The notes below the pieces were generated by a model, which saw nothing but the letters and a program-made list of their open reading frames with translations, had not been told where the DNA came from and searched no databases. 64,000 bases of DNA, from positions 124,001 to 188,000 of the forward strand of contig CAZLAF010000001.1 of assembly GCA_964557445.1 (NCBI GenBank). The letters run 5' to 3'. How positions within the stretch are numbered: the first letter of the stretch is position 1; every line of letters begins with the position of its first letter. Both the position numbers and the translations under genes were made by a program. Below are positions 42,743 to 52,401 of this stretch, in pieces. This DNA comes from UBA2112 sp964557445. Lineage in GTDB: Bacteria; Patescibacteriota; Saccharimonadia; Saccharimonadales; Saccharimonadaceae.

Positions 42743-45700
42743 TTACTCAGCGGTCAATAGATAATCTTCGAATGCCAACAATCCTTTATAGTCTGACGAG
42801 TAGCTGCTAGTATCTGGAAAGTCGAGATCCATAATGCGTTGCCATATAGCACCGACAAGCCGAGTGAAGCGTTCGAGCTCTTCGGGTTCGACAACACCAA
42901 GTCGAATATCAACAATTGCCCCGGCATTAGTCGGTTCGACAAACTGCAAGATGCCTTCATCCATTGTGTACTGTTTCCAGTCACGCGAATTTTCGATGAG
43001 CAGCTTGTAGAATAGTAGTTGCTGACGATACTTATGCGCTTTGACGCGTTGCCAGTCCTGACCCTTGTCCCATGCGGTCAAAGCACCGCCCGTTTTGTAG
43101 TCAGTAACAATGGCTGTTCTGGCGTCTTTGTTGAACTGTACGACGTCGAGTTTACCGGTGAGTCGGGCGTTATCGAGTACGACGTCTTGGCTGAAAAAAT
43201 TGAGCTCGGCTTGTTGATTTGCTGTAATAGTATCGGCTTTTTCGCGCAAAAATGCCCGCAGCGCATCACTACCTTTTTGCGTATACGATCGTCGTTCATC
43301 GTCGCTAAACGGTAGTCGACCGAGATGGCGTTCAAACTCATGCAGTATATCTTCTTCAGGTAGCGGTGATTTGGTGGCTCGAATATGATCATGGGCTCGC
43401 TGCAAGGCGGCATGGATAGCGATACCGTAGCTGTTAGCTGCGGCAGGAGCGCTCGGAAACCGCAGGAGCGTATCTATCAAGAAGCGCTGCGGACCACCAT
43501 GTGTGATATCGATAAAATTATTGACATGGGTGGCGCTGAGTTTGTAAGTACGTAGCAACGGCTCGAGATATTCGCGCTTAGTAACAGGTGGTACCGCAGC
43601 GATTGGAGCGTACCACAGTTTTTCGGCAGCAGCAGCTTTGGTTTGTGGCGATGTGTTGGCATCGACCGTGCGCGCAGGCAGTGTGCTGCCGATCAGCATA
43701 GCAGCCGGTAGCATCTCTTTGGCGGTGTCATTTTCTTGGGCATACGAGATATGCAGGCCTTGACGAGCGCGTGTCATGGCCACATAGAAAAGTCGCAGCC
43801 GTTCGTCATAAGTGTTGCTGTTTTGGCGGAGACGCAGATGTGGCGGATAGCTAATTTCCGAGGTACGGCCACGGGCCTTTTCTCCCCACATAGCATCGGT
43901 CGCATTGACAATAAATACATGGTCGAATTCGAGGCCCTTGGAGCTGTGAGCACTTATCAGGCGCACTGATTCGCTGTCATCTCCGATATGTCGATAGCTT
44001 GTTATGCGAGTATCGGCAGCCTGGTTGGCAGCGATAAATTCGAGAAAATCTGCAAGCTTTGGCTGTGTCGTGTCGACAACATGATCGCGTAAACGTTGTC
44101 GTAGTGTCGATAGGTTTTCGAGGTGTGTTGTGTAGTGTGTGAGATCGGTTGTTTGGCTTATGTCTGGGAAAAAGTGTGCTTTGATCGGCGAAGTATACCC
44201 TTCAAGCGGTTGATGACCGACTAATATATCGAGTGCGCGCTCAAGCGGTAGATGGAGCACCTGGGCGGATAATGTAATAAGCCATGTGAATAAATCTTTG
44301 GTGGCATCGTGCGTACGCATAATCTCTAGCCATAACTTTTTTTGATCGCGTGCAGCTAGGCTGATATCCCAAAGCGTCGTCGGCTCTATGCCCCATGCTG
44401 GGTGCGCCATGAGTCTTGGGAGGAGTACATTGGCTTCATCGAGTTTATCGACGCTCAGACTGTGGACTATATTGCCGCATTGTTCGAGCAGTTGTATGAG
44501 CTCATCGTCGAGAATATTACTTTGCCTGTCATAACTGACTGGAATGTTTTGTCGAGTCAGGTATTCGAGGAGCGGCACAAGATCAGCGTGCTTACGAGCT
44601 ATCACAGCAATCTCTTGAGCAGATGTGCCAGTATCGAGGAGCTGGCGTATAGATGTGGCAATCCACTCGCGCTCCAGATGTGGCGTGGTGTGTGCGGTAA
44701 TCTCGAGTGTATGCTCATGGGTGTGATTGGCGGTGAGTTCTTTGCTGAGCTCGACAATATGGTTTTCGAGACGCTCTTGTCCCTGAATGATTACCTGCCG
44801 TGCGCCAGTGAGGATTGGCTGAACGCTTCGATAGTTTTGTGTCAAGGTGATGAGCTTTGTGCGCGGATAGGTGTGACGGAAGTAAAGAATATTGCCAACA
44901 TCTGCACCCTGAAAGCCATAGATTGCTTGATCGTCGTCCCCTACTACTAAAATATTAGGCGTATCGTCAGCGACCGGACTATCGATAAGATTATGCAAGA
45001 TACGCATTTGCGCCAAGTTGGTGTCTTGGAACTCGTCGACCATGATGTACTGATAGGTTTCTTGTAGTTCGGCACGAAGGTCGTCGTGGCTTTCTATGGC
45101 TTGGATTACCTGCATGATCATATCGTCAAAGTCAATCAGTTCGGCTTTTTGCATAATTTCTAAATAAAGATCATAGATATGACATAATGCTCGTAGTTTT
45201 GGGAGTGCGCGTTTAGCTTTTAGGACCGGCTGTTTATGTTCGTCGGTCGTCATCCATTCACGCTTCCATGCTGTGAGTGGCGGAGTTGTTTTTTCGTGAC
45301 TGTCGGCCTCGGTCAGGGTGTGTTGCATGCTACTGACTAATACATCGCGCAAAGATGCGACGGTCGCCAGCGGCGTGGTTTCGACAAGCGCTTCGATATG
45401 CTCGAGCGCTACGGCAAATGTGTCTCGGCTAGCCTTGACAATGCGATCAGTAAATACGATTGTGAGCTCGGTATTAGCTGCGTCAATAGTCGCTTCGGCG
45501 GCGTCGAGTAGCGACTCAAACTCGCTGCTGGTGAGACCGGCGCGTTTGAGATCAGAAATAGCCGACGATATATCTCCAATAGTTGTATATTTGTCGTTCA
45601 TGCGTCGTCGCAAAGGATTGTCGTAGTCGAGAGAATCGAGTATTTCGGTGAGAATACGATGTCTTGCGAGCTCATCGGCTGGACGAAAATCGGCACCACT

Positions 45701-46018
45701 GTAAAAATACTCGCGGTGGCGGCTCATTATTTCGGTGCCAAATGCGTGAAACGTATGTATCGGTACGCTGTAGGCGGTGCGTCCAATGATATTGATGAGG
45801 CGTTTTTGCATGGCAATCGAACCGGCTTCGGTAAACGTCAGGCACAAGATGTTTTGCGGTAGCGCATCGGTTTTTTTGAGAATATTTGCAACACGCATAC
45901 CCAGTAGCTCGGTTTTGCCTGTTCCGGGCCCTGCAACAACCATCACTGGGCCATCAATAGTATCGACGGCTTCACGCTGACTGTCGTTTAGTTTTTTGTA
46001 ACGACTTTCAAAGCTCAT
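42743..46018 (-). CDS. UvrD/PcrA-like helicase fused to a RecB-type nuclease
   Basis: 1091 residues from ATG 46018 (TATACT 7 nt upstream); the frame to 46198 is not used. Walker A VVAGPGTGKTELL, VDEFQDTN (DExx box), DDQAIYGFQGA and NYR motifs, then HSSKGLEFDHVFIVN and VAMTRAR of SF1A helicases. The last about 250 residues contain LTGKLDVV, VTDYKTGG and YRQQLLFYKLL, the PD-(D/E)xK nuclease core of the RecB/AddB class. A single-chain AddAB-like enzyme for end resection and recombination repair. Confidence 0.95.
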   Translation of the reverse strand: MSFESRYKKLNDSQREAVDTIDGPVMVVAGPGTGKTELLGMRVANILKKTDALPQNILCLTFTEAGSIAMQKRLINIIGRTAYSVPIHTFHAFGTEIMSRHREYFYSGADFRPADELARHRILTEILDSLDYDNPLRRRMNDKYTTIGDISSAISDLKRAGLTSSEFESLLDAAEATIDAANTELTIVFTDRIVKASRDTFAVALEHIEALVETTPLATVASLRDVLVSSMQHTLTEADSHEKTTPPLTAWKREWMTTDEHKQPVLKAKRALPKLRALCHIYDLYLEIMQKAELIDFDDMIMQVIQAIESHDDLRAELQETYQYIMVDEFQDTNLAQMRILHNLIDSPVADDTPNILVVGDDDQAIYGFQGADVGNILYFRHTYPRTKLITLTQNYRSVQPILTGARQVIIQGQERLENHIVELSKELTANHTHEHTLEITAHTTPHLEREWIATSIRQLLDTGTSAQEIAVIARKHADLVPLLEYLTRQNIPVSYDRQSNILDDELIQLLEQCGNIVHSLSVDKLDEANVLLPRLMAHPAWGIEPTTLWDISLAARDQKKLWLEIMRTHDATKDLFTWLITLSAQVLHLPLERALDILVGHQPLEGYTSPIKAHFFPDISQTTDLTHYTTHLENLSTLRQRLRDHVVDTTQPKLADFLEFIAANQAADTRITSYRHIGDDSESVRLISAHSSKGLEFDHVFIVNATDAMWGEKARGRTSEISYPPHLRLRQNSNTYDERLRLFYVAMTRARQGLHISYAQENDTAKEMLPAAMLIGSTLPARTVDANTSPQTKAAAAEKLWYAPIAAVPPVTKREYLEPLLRTYKLSATHVNNFIDITHGGPQRFLIDTLLRFPSAPAAANSYGIAIHAALQRAHDHIRATKSPLPEEDILHEFERHLGRLPFSDDERRSYTQKGSDALRAFLREKADTITANQQAELNFFSQDVVLDNARLTGKLDVVQFNKDARTAIVTDYKTGGALTAWDKGQDWQRVKAHKYRQQLLFYKLLIENSRDWKQYTMDEGILQFVEPTNAGAIVDIRLGVVEPEELERFTRLVGAIWQRIMDLDFPDTSSYSSDYKGLLAFEDYLLTAE

Positions 46019-46037
46019 TACTGTTAGTATAGCAAAA

Positions 46038-47102
46038 TTATGCAGCAATAGGGCGTGGCTCGAATGCACCAGAAACATGATGGGCAGCACTGAACAGCGC
46101 AGCTCCACCAAGCGTGACGATTGTTGGGTTGGATTCGATAGCTTCGTGTACACCTTCGAGTCGGCGTTGCCATTTTTCTTGAGCGCGCGGCGCTGCAATA
46201 CTGAGATGACCTCCGCCTTTTACGTTATCGACGACAAGGTTGTCGTATTCAGCGAGTATCGGCTGCCAGCGCCGACCTTGACCCATGATATCGCCAAGAA
46301 AGTTTGTCACATAACCAAATGTATCTGTAGGCATGTGGCTTGCAGCCTCGCCTGTCTCACCACTGAGGAGCGCCGGAATCTCTTTCATCTGCTGGAAGAA
46401 CATGCGCGGATGTATTGCTATTGTGCGTGGGTACGTCAGAACCGCATTGAGAGGAAGCTTGACGAATGACGTCATTGCGCCAAGTTCGTTTTTTGCGAGT
46501 TCCGGTAGTTGACCAAGGTCTCTTGCGGGATCAAATCCGAGCGGGAAACACGGCACCATATTATCCATATAGACAACCTTTTTATTGCCAATGTACGGAG
46601 CTTTCGCGGCAATGCCAAATCCGTGCATGGCGCCGCGTGATATTCCGTCGTTCCATAGGTGATCAGGGTCGCGATCGTGACGATGGTTGAGGTAGTCGTT
46701 GATATTGATAACGTTACAGACATTACGTCCAAAATGTCCGATGCGGTTGAGGTTTTGTTGCGGCGAGACAATAGTGTAGTCGATACCTAGTTCGGTGGCA
46801 CGTTCTGCGCGGTCGCGATTGATACCGAGCTCATGCGTCAGCCAGGCGGTTGTAGCAATGATACCTATGTCAATACTGCGTTTTTTGGCTATCGATGATG
46901 TAACTTCGTATGTTGCACCATTGTCCATCGTGATGCTCTCTTTGCGATGGATGGCGTGCTTGGTTTCATCCTCGTACATGACAGATGTTTTTGTCGGATT
47001 AACGTAATTATCATAGGGTTTTAATAAAAAATCCCCGCTTTCGCGAGGCATAATTGCAGTATCTAGATTTGAGGCGTAGGACATTTCCATATTGGCGGAC
47101 AT
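46038..47102 (-). CDS. Alpha/beta-hydrolase-like protein of unknown function
   Basis: 354 residues from ATG 47102, which has AAGGAGAG 5 nt upstream; the ORF extends further without support. A central GISRGAMHGFG is a nucleophile-elbow pattern (GxSxG), preceded by the hydrophobic strand IGIIATTAWLTHE and followed by KVVYMDNMVP; HHVSG near the C-terminus could supply the His. A core promoter, TTTACA, 17 nt, TATACT, lies upstream and gives a leader with a ribosome site. Shares organisation with the 50221 protein; substrate unknown. Confidence 0.7.
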   Translation of the reverse strand: MSANMEMSYASNLDTAIMPRESGDFLLKPYDNYVNPTKTSVMYEDETKHAIHRKESITMDNGATYEVTSSIAKKRSIDIGIIATTAWLTHELGINRDRAERATELGIDYTIVSPQQNLNRIGHFGRNVCNVININDYLNHRHDRDPDHLWNDGISRGAMHGFGIAAKAPYIGNKKVVYMDNMVPCFPLGFDPARDLGQLPELAKNELGAMTSFVKLPLNAVLTYPRTIAIHPRMFFQQMKEIPALLSGETGEAASHMPTDTFGYVTNFLGDIMGQGRRWQPILAEYDNLVVDNVKGGGHLSIAAPRAQEKWQRRLEGVHEAIESNPTIVTLGGAALFSAAHHVSGAFEPRPIAA

Positions 47103-47195
47103 GACATCTCTCCTTTTGTGTGATTGTGCCGCCAGTATACATCTGTTACTTATGGTTGTAAAGGGTGGGATGCGTAGTGCTATACTGGGTGCAGT

Positions 47196-47684
47196 ATGAA
47201 AGATCAGATATATGATGATCTCGCGATTGAAGAAATCGCCAAAAAGCAATTTGGAGTATCGCTCGATATTGCGACGGCGATTGTTCGCCAGGTGCCGGTG
47301 AGCCATACCGCCGCGGCGACTGTGTTTTTGACGTCCAAAAAGCAGCTCTATGTGTATATTGCGGCACAATCACCTCAGACATTGGCCGATGCCAAAAAGA
47401 TTGTTTCGCGTATGGGACTTCGGGCTGACCAGTATCTATCACCTGTTGGACGACCCAACTATTTTGATGATATCGGACGAGAACATGTGCGACGCGTATT
47501 TCCTGGTAAGGCAACAATCACCTCGAGTGACCTTGTGTATTATCGTACGCTTGCGCCTTACAATCCGGCCTTGGTGCAGATCGCCGAGATCCCTACAGGA
47601 GAAATCAAACAGTTCGACACCGACGCACACAGGCAATGGCGCACAGTTGCCAAATTTACTTATCGACGTATCAAAACGAGTTAA
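47196..47684 (+). CDS. Hypothetical protein, possibly RNA- or DNA-binding
   Basis: 162 residues; TATACT 9 nt before ATG 47196. Soluble, alpha/beta, with a basic, Arg/Tyr-rich C-terminus (FTYRRIKTS) and a KKQFGVSLDIATAIVRQVP start that resembles a short helical-binding motif. Not recognised. Divergent from the 46038 gene with 93 bp between starts. Confidence 0.7.
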   Translation: MKDQIYDDLAIEEIAKKQFGVSLDIATAIVRQVPVSHTAAATVFLTSKKQLYVYIAAQSPQTLADAKKIVSRMGLRADQYLSPVGRPNYFDDIGREHVRRVFPGKATITSSDLVYYRTLAPYNPALVQIAEIPTGEIKQFDTDAHRQWRTVAKFTYRRIKTS

Positions 47685-47705
47685 GTGAAATCATATGACA
47701 AACGA

Positions 47706-47767
47706 ATACCCCACCTCTTTCTCGAGCATGGGGATTCGCTCATGCGAGAAATTGCGTGGGGTTTAGC
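47706..47767. terminator. Bidirectional terminator-like hairpin
   Basis: ATACCCCAC and GTGGGGTTT arms around a CTCG/CGAG hairpin, between convergent genes. Confidence 0.6.
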
Positions 47768-48167
47768 AGGCGGCGGAGAGATTGAGTGTCGTGTATTTAC
47801 GAACTGCGTCACTCGGTAGGCGCAGATTGTTGCACGGCACAACGATATTTGCCAAAACCACTGGATGAAATGCCTTGCGCCGATGAGTGAACGTTGCGAA
47901 ACACTTATTGATGATCAGTGTGTCGTTGATCTTGTTCAGCGCTCGGTAGCAAAAGCTCAGTGTGAGGTTGTCGTCTCCGCGCTGGTAGTCCCAGCGAAAT
48001 TCGATAACGTTCTCTTTGCTTTTGGTGTGCGCTTGGAGAAACCGGATGGCTTCTTGTTGCGATGAAACTTCAGTCTCTTTCGAGTTGTCGCCGATGAGAA
48101 CTCGAAGAAAAAAACGCTCCGCTTCAGTGGTTTGCATTTGGTCGAGCATCGTTGCTGGCGTGTGCAT
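47763..48167 (-). CDS. Hypothetical protein
   Basis: 134 residues from ATG 48167 with GAGAGGAAAG upstream; the longer reading to 48320 includes the neighbouring terminator and is rejected. A charged helical N-terminal half (LDQMQTTEAERFFLRVL, QQEAIRFLQAH) precedes a beta-rich part. No known domain. Independent unit with hairpins on both sides. Confidence 0.65.
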   Translation of the reverse strand: MHTPATMLDQMQTTEAERFFLRVLIGDNSKETEVSSQQEAIRFLQAHTKSKENVIEFRWDYQRGDDNLTLSFCYRALNKINDTLIINKCFATFTHRRKAFHPVVLANIVVPCNNLRLPSDAVRKYTTLNLSAAC

Positions 48168-48224
48168 GGCTTTCCTCTCGTCGCGTGCCTGCCCTATTTT
48201 TATCACGCTTATGTTAGAAAAGCA

Positions 48225-48260
48225 AAATACCCGCCCCCTCTCTCGAGCAAGCGGGTATTT
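48225..48260. terminator. Intrinsic terminator
   Basis: AAATACCCGC / GCGGGTATTT, 10 bp, serving the lipoprotein-like gene (minus strand). Confidence 0.75.
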
Positions 48261-48270
48261 CGCGTGCGAG

Positions 48271-48791
48271 CTAGGTGGCGGGTGATAGACCAAGAGACTT
48301 GATGTCGGCTTGAGATGCATCGAGCTGAAAGATGCCGTTCGAAATGCGCTGAAGCTCTTTGCATCGATCCCCTCTCAGGATATCTAGCGGTACTGATACT
48401 ACTGGCGGGCCCTCATCGTTGACATGAGCTACGACATTATCAGGAGAAATGGCGATATCGCAGACACACGCCTCATCTACGCCTCCTACAGTATTCCAGA
48501 CCCATTGACTGGAGCCGTTACTGTAGTGGACGAGTCCAGCTTGCCGAACATCAAATGGGATACTGAAAGAGAGCTCAAGATCTTTCGATCTACTGCAGTC
48601 ACGTGGTTTTATAGTGATACGATGCTCCATGCTGGCAGCGTCGCAGCTAAAGGGGCTTCGCCCGACAAGATTGTTGAGTTCACAGTGCTTGTGGGTGGTA
48701 CCACTTGGTGTGGCGCGTGATAGTGGCCGCATGCAACTGCAGTCGTGAGTGCGGTGGTTATGAAAAGAGCAAGAACAGCCTTTTTGGACAT
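48271..48791 (-). pseudogene. Secreted or lipo-protein split by a frame change
   Basis: Two overlapping minus-strand frames. 48609-48791 starts at ATG with AAAGGA 5 nt upstream and gives a signal peptide with lipobox (LTTAVAC), then stops after 60 residues. 48271-48732 is open in another frame, has no start signal of its own and encodes a Cys-containing extracellular-looking body (CSRSKDLELSFSIPFDV, EACVCDIA, GDRCKELQRI). A one-base shift in the 124-nt overlap would join them into about 170 residues. Sequencing error, disruption, or frameshifting; no slippery site stands out. Confidence 0.55.
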
Positions 48792-48837
48792 CAGATTCCT
48801 TTACTTGAGGGATGTACCTTGGTCTTTATTTATTAAA

Positions 48838-50148
48838 TCATAAAGCTGCTTTTTTATCAAGTATGACTAGATGCTCAATATGTGGCGTGCGAGGGAAGAA
48901 ATTGTAGCCTTGGTGGTGACGGATGCCGTATTTTTCGGCAAGTCGTGCGACGTCACGAGCTTGAGTGACGGGATTGCAGCTGAGATACACGATTCTTTGA
49001 GGTTCGACTTCGAGCAGTTTTTCGATAACATCTTCGTGTAGTCCTGCGCGTGGCGGATCGACGATAATCGTCGCGTCGCCAGATAGGTGTTCGAGGGCTT
49101 TTTCGCTCGCAGCAAGTATAGGTCGTGCTGTCGGTACTCTACCGAGTTGAACAATATTTCGCTCCATTTCACGTACCGCATGCTCGTTCACTTCGATAAG
49201 TGTCACATCATCGCCGCCAATCGTGAGTCCGATAGTACCGACGCCACTATAGAGGTCGATCACTGGTTTGTGTGGATCGATCCATTCTTTCATGTCTGTA
49301 AGCGCCTTTTCGTAAACAGGCAGGTTAATCTGGAAAAATCCTTCGGTTGCATAACGAAATGGTATATCAAGGATAGTGTCTTCCAAAACGATGTCGTCAC
49401 CAGCATATAAGCGTTGTGTGATGACGCTGGCGGGGCTTTTGGGGTTGGAGTAGATAATTTCGCCGTTTTTTGCCAAATCACCAAGATGGTCCAAAAGCCC
49501 TCTTGCATCAAAATCGCTCTCTTTTACATAAATCTGCCATGCGCAGTTACCGGAACGACTAGAGCGTACAAGAAGGGTTTTGAGGTGACGGCCGTCGGCT
49601 TTTGCGGCATTGAGTGCCTTTACGACACCGCGTGCTGTCTTTTCGAGCTCTGGCGTTGCTAAGCTGGTGCCCGTGACTGGGATTTTTCCGTGTGTGCCGC
49701 GACGAAAAAATGCAAAACCAAGCTCGTCTTTTTCCTCGTCATACCAAAAACTATATTCAATCTTATTGCGGTAGTGATACTCTACCCCATCGCTCCAGGT
49801 AGTGATTGGCTGAGGTAGTACGATATCATGTAGCTCAAAAGCTTCCTCGATTAGCGCTGATTTATAGTGCTGTTCGCTTTTATAGTCCATGATTTGCCAT
49901 GGGCTAGTGCTTAGGTGGCTTTCGGGATCTTTCGGCGTAACTCGTTCATTTGAGGGCGATATCACCTCTATCACCACGCCTTCAACAAAACTCGATTTTT
50001 TCTTGGTGAGCTGTACTTTCACTGTTTCACCAGGTAAACCACCCCATACAAGGCATTTTTTGCCTTCAGTTAGCGTGCCGATAGTTTGACCCCCGCCAAT
50101 AATGCGGTCGAGGGTTAATTCGACAATAGGTAAAGATTTTTTTGACAT
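48838..50148 (-). CDS. RlmD/TrmA-family RNA uracil-C5 methyltransferase
   Basis: 436 residues from ATG 50148 (TATACT 7 nt upstream). N-terminal TRAM-like domain (ELTLDRIIGGGQTIG...VQLTKKKSSF), SAM-binding LYSGVGTIGLTI, DPPRAGLHEDVI, and catalytic Cys in VYLSCNPVTQARDVARL. Methylates a uridine in 23S rRNA or tRNA. No Fe-S cysteine cluster of E. coli RlmD is apparent at the N-terminus, so it may resemble the RlmCD/TrmFO-independent Gram-positive type. Confidence 0.92.
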   Translation of the reverse strand: MSKKSLPIVELTLDRIIGGGQTIGTLTEGKKCLVWGGLPGETVKVQLTKKKSSFVEGVVIEVISPSNERVTPKDPESHLSTSPWQIMDYKSEQHYKSALIEEAFELHDIVLPQPITTWSDGVEYHYRNKIEYSFWYDEEKDELGFAFFRRGTHGKIPVTGTSLATPELEKTARGVVKALNAAKADGRHLKTLLVRSSRSGNCAWQIYVKESDFDARGLLDHLGDLAKNGEIIYSNPKSPASVITQRLYAGDDIVLEDTILDIPFRYATEGFFQINLPVYEKALTDMKEWIDPHKPVIDLYSGVGTIGLTIGGDDVTLIEVNEHAVREMERNIVQLGRVPTARPILAASEKALEHLSGDATIIVDPPRAGLHEDVIEKLLEVEPQRIVYLSCNPVTQARDVARLAEKYGIRHHQGYNFFPRTPHIEHLVILDKKAAL

Positions 50149-50182
50149 TAGATATAGTATAGCATATTTCTGTATCATATTA

Positions 50183-50211
50183 TTGACAAAAAGCAAAAAC
50201 TATGGTAGTAT
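50183..50211 (+). promoter_or_regulatory. Strong promoter, leaderless type
   Basis: TTGACA (50183-50188), 17 nt, TAGTAT (50206-50211), then 9 nt to ATG 50221. Divergent from the methyltransferase promoter. Confidence 0.75.
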
Positions 50212-50220
50212 GGAACAGAT

Positions 50221-52326
50221 ATGACTAAAGAAGCAGTCGCGACTATCGAACAGATACGAGAGCCTCAGAAGACGACCGAGGCTCTTGGTGGGCGCGCGAT
50301 TGCGACAACAGTCGATGAGCTTGATAGCCTATTTTCGCAACCAGGGATCGATAGTGTTGACCGGAATACTCCTGAAGCTACAGCTGCCCAGGCCAAACAC
50401 GATCGACGTGTTGCGGCCGAAGTTGCATGGCTCTACGAGCGTGTCTATCACGATAAAAAGTCGGCCTTTGATATCGCGCCGACAGATACATCGACAGATA
50501 GAGCGCCTCGTCATCTTGAAACACTCGATGATAACGAAGAAGCTGTTGCGCCAGAGCGACGCTTGGGTCGTTTGGCGCTCGATTCGCTAAAAAAAATTGA
50601 TACATACGCCGCTTTAGCAACTCCTTGGATTATTGATAAATTTGGCGGTAAATCACGAGACGAGCACACTGCACATCAGCAGTATCTTGATGAAAAATAT
50701 GCCACATCCGAAGACGATACATGGTATAAGCGTGGCTGGAATACAGCGATGCGCAACCGTCAGCGTATCAGGGATCGAATGTTACCCTACGGTGTTGTCG
50801 GCTATATCGGCGCGATTGCGGTCAGCCGCGCTATCCCTGGTGCTTTGGACATGTGGGATGACTGGACAGGCCCGCGTAGTGTTCATGCCGATCACGATAC
50901 GCTAGCTGTAGTGCACCGATATGACACCAAAATGGTGGTAGCTGGAGGCGCTGGCCAAGGTCACGATGCGCCAGATGCTGAAATTCAGCGAAAAGGTCTC
51001 GACAATAGTATTTATATCGAAGAAGTACGCTATTCGGCCGAAATCGGCCCGGTTGTTGGTCAGGATCGTATGGATCAGTCTGCTGCGGGCGGTACACGTG
51101 ATATGTATCAAAAATCTATCGACGACGTGAGAGCTGGACGTGATGTTCATCTGGTAGGCTATTCCGAGGGGTCGCTAGTTGCGATAGACACTGCAAATGC
51201 AATTGCTGCTGAAAACGGTGGTCGCCTGCCAGACAACGTCAAGCTGACACTTATTGGTTCTCCATACACCGAAAATGGTATTTTTAACAGTTCGTTTGGT
51301 CGTGCGGCTGACCCTATGCTTGATCGTATGGGTATTCCGACAAATCGTACGTTGCCTCCTGGCACCGAGGTCGTTTATTACGACAGCGACCCTTATGCAA
51401 ATGGTGCTAATATGAACGCCTCGACGCTGCTTAAGAGCTTTCTTGAGATTCAGGCTGGCTCGCATGACATTCCTGGCGAAGGCTATATACACGAGTTTAC
51501 CGATGCAAGCGGCGTCGTGCACAAGGTCTATACGCGTGACGAAGCAATTGTGCGCCTCATGCAAGCCAATGGTATCCATGTTCAGGATACAGCAAGCGCT
51601 AATGCGGCGATTCGCTCATTCTTCCCTATCGGAACGAATGGCGAGCCGTTGCCAGCTGATTTCCGCGGAGGCCTGGCGCATACTGCGACTGCTCTCGACC
51701 ATCAGATCGACCCTTCGGGCAATACGCATGTGGTGCGTCGTATCATCGAGCAGATGCCAGAAGAGTTCAAGGTGCTTGGTCAGTCTGGTTTTGATTCAGT
51801 TAACAATATATCTGATGCCGCAGCCCGGATGGCAAACGGCGAGATGGATCCAATGACTGGCATGGGTATTATCAACAATGAAGTAAACCATCTCATCGGC
51901 AGTATTCAGGCGGCGATTCCAAACCCTGAGGCTGGCCACACGCCTGTGCGTGATTGGGGTGCTAACGCAGCTGGTGCGGTTGTCAAAGATTACAGTGGTC
52001 AAGACTATACGCCGCAGATTCGTCACGGTATGGATACAACCATTGCGTTTGCCGAAAATACTGCGCAAAACTTTGTGCAGCAACAGCAATCTGGTGCTGT
52101 TCCCGCCCCTATAGAGCAGCTTGCACCTCTTGTGAATAACTTCGTTCAAGATGTCGTCCAGCCAATTATCGGATCAGTAGCGCAAGCACCTGCCCCAACG
52201 CCACCGGCGGCACCTCAGGTTGGTCCAGCTGTTGAGCAAATTGCGCCAGTGGTGATACCACAAGTACAGGATGCTATCAATCAAGGACTCAATGTATTAA
52301 ACGGTGTACTCGGCGACCGACGTTAA
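50221..52326 (+). CDS. Large alpha/beta-hydrolase-like protein, PE-PPE-like core
   Basis: 701 residues. Charged N-terminal region (1-190), then a weak hydrophobic segment (about 192-212, GVVGYIGAIAVSRAIPGAL), then a hydrolase-like core with HLVGYSEGSLVAIDTA (GxSxG Ser elbow) and VKLTLIGSPYTENGIFNSSF, which resembles PE-PPE/cutinase-like enzymes. The C-terminal 200 residues are Pro/Ala/Gln-rich with VQ, PQV and TPPAAP. Not seen complete in a known family. Complete promoter and terminator; stands alone. Confidence 0.75.
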   Translation: MTKEAVATIEQIREPQKTTEALGGRAIATTVDELDSLFSQPGIDSVDRNTPEATAAQAKHDRRVAAEVAWLYERVYHDKKSAFDIAPTDTSTDRAPRHLETLDDNEEAVAPERRLGRLALDSLKKIDTYAALATPWIIDKFGGKSRDEHTAHQQYLDEKYATSEDDTWYKRGWNTAMRNRQRIRDRMLPYGVVGYIGAIAVSRAIPGALDMWDDWTGPRSVHADHDTLAVVHRYDTKMVVAGGAGQGHDAPDAEIQRKGLDNSIYIEEVRYSAEIGPVVGQDRMDQSAAGGTRDMYQKSIDDVRAGRDVHLVGYSEGSLVAIDTANAIAAENGGRLPDNVKLTLIGSPYTENGIFNSSFGRAADPMLDRMGIPTNRTLPPGTEVVYYDSDPYANGANMNASTLLKSFLEIQAGSHDIPGEGYIHEFTDASGVVHKVYTRDEAIVRLMQANGIHVQDTASANAAIRSFFPIGTNGEPLPADFRGGLAHTATALDHQIDPSGNTHVVRRIIEQMPEEFKVLGQSGFDSVNNISDAAARMANGEMDPMTGMGIINNEVNHLIGSIQAAIPNPEAGHTPVRDWGANAAGAVVKDYSGQDYTPQIRHGMDTTIAFAENTAQNFVQQQQSGAVPAPIEQLAPLVNNFVQDVVQPIIGSVAQAPAPTPPAAPQVGPAVEQIAPVVIPQVQDAINQGLNVLNGVLGDRR

Positions 52327-52347
52327 AAATAGTAAAATGATCATATA

Positions 52348-52379
52348 AAACACCCTCGCGATTACCAGCGAGGGTGTTT
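52348..52379 (+). terminator. Terminator of the 50221 gene
   Basis: AAACACCCTCGC / GCGAGGGTGTTT, 12 bp, loop GATTACCA, followed by GC. Confidence 0.85.
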
Positions 52380-52401
52380 GCTTCGTGGTATGATACTACT
52401 T

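Noticed and set aside
42743..46198. Longer N-terminus of the helicase
   Set aside because: The extra 60 residues overlap the adjacent gene and contain the leaderless promoter.
47763..48320. Longer N-terminus of the 134-residue protein
   Set aside because: The extra part is translated terminator and leader; ATG 48167 has a good ribosome site.
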